This document shows, piece by piece, positions 46,135-54,400 of a stretch of DNA of 64,000 nucleotides (position 1 is its first letter; each line of letters opens with the position of its first letter). The DNA is from Pachyseris speciosa (taxonomy: Eukaryota; Cnidaria; Anthozoa; Scleractinia; Pachyseridae). Under the pieces are notes generated by a model. That model searched no databases and was not told the origin of the DNA. It saw only the letters and a program-made list of their open reading frames with translations. The position numbers and the translations under genes are program-made. The stretch lies in NCBI GenBank assembly GCA_016490735.1, contig JAEMWC010000284.1:513501-577500 (forward strand), read 5' to 3'.

Positions 46135-46184
46135 GGAGTGAAACACGAAAATTTTGTTTATCAACGGAGTTGATAATGTAAATT

Positions 46185-46250
46185 GACCACCGTATAGGGA
46201 TTCGAAGCTGACGTTTCAACGTTAGCCCTTCGTCGGAGCGAATCGAGGAA
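46185..46250 (-). ncRNA. Degraded hammerhead-like motif (PLE #2)
   Basis: The minus strand has CCGACGA in place of CTGACGA, then GGGCTAACG, GAAA and CGTC, matching the PLE #3 motif except for a C at the invariant U4 position. Probably inactive. Confidence 0.45.
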
Positions 46251-46332
46251 TTGTGGGTTGTGTATGGTTTATTATATTAAAACGGAGCTAACATTGGGGT
46301 AGTGGCAATGGTAACGTGAAAAACAGGAATAA

Positions 46333-47266
46333 TTAATTGAATGAAAAGCGCTCGTTGATCCCGTGGGGATTTAGAGTGCCAATTTGAAAGATCAGTTTTT
46401 GCTCGAGATTTTTACGGCTTTCCGTGGTACCTTGATGTAGGGAAAGGCCGGAGATCGACATGTGTTGTTTGGAATGGCTAGGGAAATTAAAATGCCGAGC
46501 AACAGGTTTGGATGCGTCTTTGTCATCTTTCTCAACATCACGAAGGATGTTCTCGGAATCGGTCACCTAGTTGTCTTCCTGTTTCGCCGATGTATAACTT
46601 TTTGCATAATGTGCAGGTTATGCAATAAATAACATTTGCGGAGGTACACGTGAAACGATCAGTGATCTTAACAGATCGCTTAGGGCCCGATATTTTGTCA
46701 GTGTTTTGAATGAAAGGACAAGTTTTGCATCGCGAGCGCGCGCATTTAAAAGTGCCAGCTTGTTCAGTTGTTTTAAATGCGCTTTTAACTAGAAAGTTAC
46801 CCACATTTTTGTCGCGTTTGAATGAAATCAGCGGTGGTTCCGAAAAGATTCTAGCAATTTCTGGATCATTTTGCAGTATCTTAAAGTTATTAAGAATGAG
46901 GGCTTTAACTGGGTTATTATGCGGGTGAAATGTGAGGGTGAATGGAATTTTGTCATTCTTTTCCTTTTGTGACGTCTGTAGTGCTGACTGTTGATCAATC
47001 TGCTGAGCATGGTGATGGCCCGATTGAACCACAGAATCAGGATAGCCACGTTTCTCAAAAAAAATGGCACATTTCCTCTGATTTGTTGGAAAAATCAGAG
47101 TCATCACTACATAGACGTCGAAGTCTAAGAAATTGAGAATAGGGAATGGCGTTTTTGACATGAGATGGATGTGAAGATGAATACAACAAATAACTGTGAG
47201 AATCGGTGGGTTTGTAGTGCACACTGGTACATAAACCGTTGCCGCTGATAAAATCTTTGATATCAA
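46333..47266 (-). pseudogene. Penelope linker and GIY-YIG endonuclease, frameshifted
   Basis: The 242-codon frame (47266-46538) holds the linker (FRCARSRCKTCPF-like Cys motif: KCARSRCKTCPF), then VIYCITCTLCKKLYIGETGR with the YIG motif. A frameshift near 46560 leads into a second frame (46566-46333) with HFNFPSHSKQHMSISGLSLH and the conserved end GTLNPHGINERFSFN. The catalytic domain is thus broken. Confidence 0.85.
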
Positions 47267-47515
47267 GAAAGGCCAGGGAAGTTTCCGAAATTTCCCAGGT
47301 ATTTTTTTGGAGCCGGATGAGAGGAATTAACGGCGGTTATAAATTGATTGATTTCCTCCTTGCTAGACGAAATTGCGCCGATACAGTCGTCAATGTAGCG
47401 ACCGTAGAGTTCAGGTTTAGGACCGTTGTACTGATTGAAGAATTGGTACTCGACGTAACCTACAAAAAGATTGATTTCTGCTCGACTGACCTCGTAGAAT
47501 AAACGTGTTGGAAGT
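47239..47515 (-). pseudogene. Penelope reverse transcriptase fragment
   Basis: The minus-strand frame reads SRAEINLFVGYVEYQFFN, then YIDDCIGAISSSKEEINQFI, the catalytic YxDD region of Penelope-type reverse transcriptase. It is separated by a stop from the linker frame downstream and from a short matching segment upstream (about 47640-47530). Confidence 0.75.
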
Positions 47516-47695
47516 ATTCACTGGCGATCTAGCTCTATTTGTGTATCTACCTTTGAGTGTAATTTAGAGTCTTTACCACCTTTTCCTAAGGCATACTGCA
47601 ATGATTTTTCAAACAGCGCCGCAAGTTTAGTTTGAAACCTCAAGCATGCGCTGTGAGATCTCAATAGCTAGATTTTGGCTACGCTTACGTAGTTG

Positions 47696-47755
47696 CTCCG
47701 AGCTCTTCCCACCGTCACGCCCGTTAGATATGCGCGAAAAGGAAGAGCTCTGGGG
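47696..47755. repeat. Short inverted-repeat element, copy 2
   Basis: Inverted copy of 45681-45738 (CCGAGCTCTTCCCACC ... GGAAGAGCTCTGGGG). Confidence 0.7.
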
Positions 47756-48080
47756 TAGAGAATGCTTATGACAAGACAATGATTCCCGTGACAGTATCCC
47801 TTTAAGATATGGGGAAAGATTGTGGCCTAGGCAAGGAGCGGCAGAGTGCGACAGCACCTTCGGCGTGACACGTCTCCTAAGGGAGGAGGGAGGGTAGGAA
47901 ATTCTTCCCAACTTACCGGCTTGCGTATCTGTTTTGAAATACCCCGAATTAAAGCAAACGGATGATTTATATAGAGAAACGCGGTACGATACTATCTTTG
48001 CATAATTTAACAATTGGATATACAAAACAGAGTTGCGAAACTCACGCACTACGTAATTTCGCGGCGCAAAGGCCCGGACC
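47756..48080. other. Intergenic, no gene seen
   Basis: AT-rich sequence with a GGGAGGAGGGAGGG run near 47880. An open minus frame here shows no domain. Confidence 0.4.
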
Positions 48081-48300
48081 GAACGGCTTCAACATTTGCT
48101 TCAACATGCATTCGATTTTGTTGGAACAGTAATGCCGAAACCGTCTGCCACCCCCTTTTAACCGTGTTGTAACTGTTGAATCGATGTTGAATGAGCTTAA
48201 AAGCGTTTAAACTTTGCTTCAACATCCATTCAACATTTCTTTTGTGATTGCGAATGTTGAACGATGTTGAAGCCGTTTGCCACCCGCTTTCAACATTGCG
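48081..48300. repeat. CAACATT-rich repeat
   Basis: Repeated TTCAACAT, GTTGAA and CCGTTTGCCACCC motifs in both directions, resembling the inside of the MITE at 37699-37987. Confidence 0.65.
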
Positions 48301-48515
48301 AGAATGAATATATGAAAATCATATATTTGAACTGCGGATTAAAGAATGAATATGTCAATGATCATCACAGTTATGAACACTACTTTAGCAGTAGTGAAAA
48401 TAAAGCCAGAAAAAAATTCAGACTTGTACTATACGTGATTCGAATCCACAACCTCTCGCGATACCGATGCAGCGCTCTACCAACTGAGCTAACAAGCCAA
48501 CTGGGAGCTGGTTAT
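48300..48515 (-). mobile_element. tRNA-derived SINE
   Basis: On the minus strand: TTAGCTCAGTTGGTAGAGCG (A box, 48492-48473) and GGATTCGAATC (B box, near 48447-48437). A tail with CTGAATTTTTTTCTGG follows, then ACTACTGCTAAAGTAGT. The tRNA-like part does not close into a good acceptor stem, so it is a SINE head rather than a working tRNA. Confidence 0.75.
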
Positions 48516-48622
48516 TTTGTTGGTTCTTATTATACCCAGTAGTGGCTTTATTTTCTCTACTTTTTTTTTTCAGGCTTTATAGCTGCGTTCATAACATGCT
48601 TTCAACATTGTTAGGTATACGC

Positions 48623-48834
48623 ATTGCCTGTTGCCGCCATATTTTCCTTTGTCGACACTGCGAGTATCTGTTGGAAGATGGTCCACCGATGCGTTGTTTA
48701 TGGATGTGGAAATCTCTCACTTCTCTTTCGTTGTGATTGTCAATATGTTCCCGGTGACACGTCACAACACAACTATCCCCAGTTTCCCTCTTGGCGCGGT
48801 TTTGACCCAACCGGAAGTGAAATTTCACGTTTTC
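48623..48834. mobile_element. Partial copy of the THAP-carrying foldback element
   Basis: Nearly identical to 50731-50942 of the complete element. It includes the ATG-led frame MVHRCVVYGCGN and one arm (CCCAGTTTCCCTCTTGGCGC). The outer arm ends are missing. Confidence 0.8.
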
Positions 48835-49039
48835 AAAAAAAATCGCAAGTGTAGCCACTCTTGAACTGGCAACACAACAGGTAAAAAATCGCAAGGAAAA
48901 AATCGCGAAAAATTGAATGAACTGTCGCATCACCTGTGCGAGAGTGGCTACACGGGTGATTTTCACTGCGCGCCGGTGACGCGACAATTAAAAAAAAAAT
49001 CGCCTTCGCAAGCAAGAAATCACTCGTGTAGCCGCGGCT

Positions 49040-50001
49040 TTATTCGATGAAATACGGTACTCCTGTTTAATGGCCCAGCTCTCACGAGTCTCCTTTGCTC
49101 AGTGCTCAGTGATTCGATTCCTGCTGGGAATACTCAAAACTTTTTTCTGAGCATGCGTGTGACGTTACAGAAAATTCCGCTCTTTCATCTACTCCTGCTT
49201 AGTTTCCATTCCTGTGAAACAAGGGATCGCTCATTATAGATGACTTTTTTTTAAAATCTTTATTGATTGTAAATATTGTAGAACACAAATACAGATACAA
49301 TTAGAGAACCGATAAAATTGCTTACACTTACAATTAGAGTATTACTTACATTACAAATACAGAAATAATAAAACAATAAAAATAAAAATACAAGACAACT
49401 TGCAAGAAAGAAAATATAGATGACTTTTACGTTTACTTTGTAAGATGGTGAACAAAAATGCTCGCTTTACAATTAGTAACATAACATTCCTGTTTGGTTT
49501 CCGTTGCTATGAAACGAGACGTCGCTTAGTATAGCTTATGTTTCGTTTGATGTGCACGTTTGCTTACTTACGAGTTGCAATATATCATTGTTTAATTTTC
49601 GTTGTTGTGAAACAAGACGTCGCTCACCATAACTTCCTTGTAAGATGATGAACTAATCAGAACTATTCCCTTCGCAACCAGGAGACCAACTTTCAACGAA
49701 GTGAAACGCGTTCATCAAGAGCTGTCCAGCGTGCAGTTACTGGGTAAGCGTTGACCATTGACACTTGCTATTTTTAACCCGAGGTCTGAACGGGAATTCC
49801 CCCTTTCATCCCCAAACAAGAGTGTTTTGTAAATTTTTGAAAAACGAACAGTACCGCTGACCATTAGTGATCACTGACTTCAGTTCTTTTCAGTGGGACA
49901 CGCCTGGGGATTTCTAGACAGCGTCTGAATTCGTGATATATAGCAAAACGCTGATGCTATATACTGCAATCAGGGGTTGATTGCAAGATTAAAAGGAGTT
50001 A
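49040..50001. other. Intergenic; AT-rich repeat tail
   Basis: No gene. 49245-49415 is a T-rich start followed by AATACAAATACAG and AATAAAAATA repeats, like a retroelement 3' tail in reverse. Related AAACAAGACGTCGCT segments occur at 49215, 49510 and 49608. Confidence 0.4.
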
Positions 50002-50285
50002 GAGCGGTTTTCAATTGAGCATCGTAAAACCAAAACCAAAACCAAACCAATTACTCTGACCAATCACAACAGAAGTAAGCAGTGCAATGAGCCAATCAGA
50101 ATACGAAGCAATTACATGTAGCTGGCGTAAAGCGCGGGAAAATGCGCGCGTGCCGAGTCGCGATTGGGTTTGGTTTTGCTTCTCATTGGTTGAGAAAGTG
50201 GCGCGAGTTTGCTGACCAATCACAGAGCGAAGCAGTGCAAAACTAAAGGAAAACCATAATTACTTTCGACACTCAATTGAGTCAT
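50002..50285. mobile_element. CCAAT-rich MITE, copy 1
   Basis: Ends GAGCGGTTTTCAATTGAGC and CACTCAATTGAGT are inverted. The inside has ACCAATCACA and ATTGGTTGAGA motifs facing each other. Copies are at 54596-54871 and, cut by the window end, at 63900-64000. Confidence 0.85.
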
Positions 50286-50525
50286 TCTTTGAAACCAACA
50301 ATTAAATGGGAAGTTTGTTATCTGTAGGCCTTTCGAAACTTATCTGTAAGGACGCTTCTGATAAATAGAGAAACAATTACAACGGGATTCTTTTTTCATT
50401 TTTTTTTTCATTACCTGCAACTCGCTACTTTACAAGTCGAAGACAATACGCGGTACAGGCTATAGTACACTTGTATGGTTATTTGCAAAACGACTTACAC
50501 TGCTAAGATGAACTTTCCGTTTAAA

Positions 50526-51058
50526 GTGCCTATGACAGACTTTTTCTTATTTTCTGGTTAGATTCTACATTAGGTTCTGATGTGAAAAGCGAAAAAATTT
50601 TCCTTGTAGCGATTTTCCTTCACCGCGTTTCAGCCGTTTGAAAACGTGAAATTTCACTTCCGGTTGGGTCAAAAACCGCGCCAAGAGGGAAACTGGGGAT
50701 AGTTGTGTTGTGACGTGTCACCGGGAATACATTGCCTGTTGCCGCCATATTTTCCTTTGTCGACACTGCGAGTATCTGTTGGAAGATGGTCCACCGATGC
50801 GTTGTTTATGGATGTGGAAATCTCTCACTTCTCTTTCGTTGTGATTGTCAATATGTTCCCGGTGACACGTCACAACACAACTATCCCCAGTTTCCCTCTT
50901 GGCGCGGTTTTTGACCCAACCGGAAGTGAAATTTCACGTTTTCAAACGGCTGAAACGCGGTGAAGGAAAATCGCTACAAGGAAAATTTTTTCGCTTTTCA
51001 CATCAGAACCTAATGTAGAATCTAACCAGAAAATAAGAAAAAATCTGTCATAGGCACT
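50526..51058. mobile_element. Foldback DNA element with TTAA borders and THAP-like start
   Basis: TTAA flanks both ends (50522-50525, 51059-51062). Near-perfect inverted arms of ~205 bp begin AGTGCCTATGACAG and end CTGTCATAGGCACT. The short spacer holds an ATG-led frame, MVHRCVVYGCGNLSLLF, whose start and Cys spacing resemble the beginning of a THAP zinc finger. THAP domains occur in P-element and Kolobok transposases, and Kolobok elements duplicate TTAA. A non-autonomous Kolobok-like derivative that keeps the first-exon fragment is the best reading. Confidence 0.75.
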
Positions 51059-51315
51059 TTAATTGATGGCATTAAATAATAATTTCATCAAAAAGCGCAA
51101 GTTTGCGAGCACCATTTGCTCCACCCATCGTAAATTGTCTAACCTGTGGTTTAGGCTTTCTCCTGCCACTTCTCTCTCAGCTGTCCTGTGAGGGAATGAG
51201 GGACCTACTGTGCTTTTTCACCCCTCCCTCCCTCCCTCACTTCTCTTCCCGCTTCTCTTGATCTAAGTAACGACGCAAATATTATCAAATTGGCGATGCC
51301 AAAAATTGGTATTCA

Positions 51316-51368
51316 CACAACGTCGGGAGAAATGGCTATTGCCAATAGCAATTTCTCCCGACGTTGTG
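51316..51368. repeat. Near-perfect short hairpin
   Basis: CACAACGTCGGGAGAAAT at the left is fully complementary to ATTTCTCCCGACGTTGTG at the right, and the inner GCTATTG pairs with CAATAGC, leaving almost no loop. Probably a tiny inverted-repeat element. Confidence 0.8.
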
Positions 51369-51446
51369 GAACGGTTCCGGTGACGAGTTTCTTGTTCTGA
51401 CTTAGGGAAGGAAAGTGATGTGGAACTTTAAGGACTTCTTACGCAG

Positions 51447-54400
51447 TTAACGCAGGCAAAAGCAGCGCAGGGTTCGCAAACTGTCGAAGGGGACAAGATT
51501 CAATAATCGCAGAAGGGGCAGAATATTGGCACTTACAACATATGGAAGACAACATCGATTCACAAGAAAACGATAATGATGAAGATGAACTCCACGTGGA
51601 TCCTGCAGCCAGATCTCAGGAAGCGTCCAAGAAAACGAAGAAGAAAAAAGCTAAAAGTAAAAAAGTTTCCGAGTTGAAGTTTCATAACGGAGAAAAAGGT
51701 AATAGAATAACGCGCGTTCATTTTCTTGTCTCCTTCGGTACAGGGAATACGTGGAATGGACTTCATTCTTGTTCTTTTGGGAGCAATTCTGTTTTTGGAA
51801 TGAATGGACTAGCAATGCGTTCATTCTGCACCCGATAGCAGAATGAAAGGCATGAACAGAATACGGTCTGCTCGGAACGCGCAGAATGTGCGTTCTTTTT
51901 GGCGGGAAAATCATGCGCGGCCCGCCAAGCCCGTCACGTGCACCTGAAGTTAGGTTCACACGCTCAATCCAGACTATTCTGCGCACTTCCTCCAAGAGTC
52001 TATGTTTTCTTTTAGGAAACTTTGTCCAGCGTATCCCAAAAATCCGTCTGGGATACAGAATGAGTCACGAGTATCGCGTATAAACAATACATCATTTCAA
52101 AAGGCGATTCCTTTTATTCTCACCTTGGAATGCGGTTAGTTAAATGCAACCTAAGCATCATTTTTATCAATTGAAAACTAAACAATTCTGGTCCCATTTA
52201 ACCCAACTTGGCTCGTGTTCGAGTGTATAGAAACTATTTACAAGAAACTTTACTAGTCTTTGCCAGGACGAAGTGAATTTCTACTTAAAATTCAGGTGGA
52301 CTTTGACAAGTTTGTTCCTTGTTCCTTTGTTTTAACATGTTTTAACTTATTTTGGCTTCTTGTTGAGATAAGCCTGTTCCAGGCTCTCAGGTGTTTGGGG
52401 CGAGCGAAGAGTGAATCATGGCAGAAGGGGCCGAATATTGACACCAGAAACAAGAAGGAAGAAAAAAACACGAAACAACGCGTTCTCGCGCGCTCGCCCC
52501 AAATATCTGAGAACCTGTTACAGGCTATGTTGAGATAAAAGTACGCCCCATATAACCCCCCCTAGGCGTCAAGACGCCTTTCTACGGCCCTCGGTAATGC
52601 TTTCTCCATTTATTTCAGTTTCTCTGGAGCAACTCTTGTGGAATCGACTTTACTGTGCCGTTGTTTCTGGTAACAAGGATGTGATTTCTTCCATTCTCGG
52701 CGTGAGAGCTGGAGACAACGAAAAAGGCGTTTTACAACGCGAAGGACCTGTGAAGGTGCACAGGAAAACCAAGATTTGAGTTGTCGGACCGAGTCTGAAG
52801 AAAGTCGTGAGAACATTACCAGGACAGATCAGGGAGATGTGCTGGTGAACAGGGATACAAGATTTGAATTGTCGGACCGAGTCTGAAGAAAGTAGTGAGA
52901 ACATTATGAGGACAGATCAGGGAGACTGTGCTGGTGAACAGGGATACCAAGATTTGAATTGTCGGACCGAGTCTGTAGAAAGTAGTGAGAACATTATGAG
53001 GACAGATCAGGTTTGTGGGGGTAATTTGGAAGTAAGCCCAGCGGGTGTTGTGAAGACGATTACAATCTTAATAGTAGCGAAGAATCCGTAAGAACTAGAA
53101 GAACTGAGAATTACGAAGATGCGTCGTCTGTGAATGTTTTAGAGGTGATAAATGGACGCCTTGGGGAAGGCGGTGTTACGCTCCTTCACGTTGCATCGCG
53201 TTCTTCACAAACAGAAGTTTTGTTGATGTTAATGGAGAATGGCGCGGATCCTGCAGTGAAGTAAGTTGTTTTGTTAATATCTGTTGACATTTTAGGGCTC
53301 TCGTTTGTTTGTTAATAAGCGCCGTTGATTTTGTTGTTTTCGTTACCAGAGATTTGTTGCTTTGTTTCTTTTGTTTTTTGCTTGCCAAACACATAGAAAA
53401 ATGAGTTAGTTGTGTTGGGTTTATTTTTTTACTTAATTGTGGGCTGGGTGTGAGTTGGTTTTTATTGGGGTTGGGTTGGGGGTAAACAGGCCTATTAGAG
53501 GACATCAGGTCCTATTGTCTATTTACCTCCTGTTTGCAAATCTGTAAATAAATAATAAATAAACCAGGAAACCTAAGCAGAGAAATTCGTTTCCACCTTT
53601 TCTCTCTTTCTTTCCGGTGTATCCCCATTTAAGCTTCTGCCTAACGTGGACTGTTTTTGATTCCAGTTGCTCTTTTTTCTCAGGGACGATAAAGGCAGAC
53701 CGCCTTTTGTTGTTTCTGGTACTAAGGAAACAAGTGGCGTCCTATCCTGACCGCTACGATTATGTCAAAGCACAGGTAAAAAGGGAGGACGAAGACAGAG
53801 AACTAACCGCATCCCTGGCCAGTTTGGTTGGGGACAGTTTGCAACTTTTTTGCCATTCCCTTTTGTTTCAGCCACAAATGTAACTTTTCTGTGAGCTGCG
53901 TGATAACCAAGTTCCCTCCTCCCCCAAACCCCTTATTCAAGACATCACATGCATTGATTCTTTTTTGTGTTCACCAACATTATAAGCGGGCGAGGGGGAG
54001 GGAACCCAAAACTTTGTACATGAAGGACAATTGTGGCGTCCGTCGTCCCAAACGTGTTTTGTCCAGGATTGAACAGCAGAAGAAAAAAGATTTTAAAAAC
54101 TTAAGTCTCTCTTTTAATTAATTCTCATGCAAAGAGGATTTGGTTTAGATTTACACACTTGATAACTATTTTCTCTTGAATCTTATAAACTTCGTAACGT
54201 CAACTTTCCAGCTAATCATCATAATAATAGCTTTATTAAAGTCTGAAATCTTTCTAGCCGAGCATAGATGCTCTACTAATTGGGGAGACTAAATCAAATC
54301 AAATCCAAATAAAGTAGAATCAAATCAAATTGCAATGAAGCAATCAAAATTAAGATTCAAATGACATGATCAGCGGGCAAAGAGTTGCTAACTGATGTCA

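Larger units (their letters stand above)
46103..47660 (-). mobile_element. Penelope-like element (PLE #2), decayed
   Basis: Read on the minus strand: a reverse transcriptase palm fragment with ELYGRYIDDCIGA (about 47400), the linker region (47266-46700), the GIY-YIG endonuclease, and a terminal repeat at 46103-46260 shared with PLE #3 (CTAAAGAAACTGTGGTGCTG; GGAGTTGATAATGTAAATTG). Stops and frameshifts near 47510, 47270 and 46560 show it is dead. Confidence 0.85.

Noticed and set aside
48430..48500. Functional tRNA gene on the minus strand
   Set aside because: The B box is weak and no acceptor stem closes; the flank continues as a SINE.
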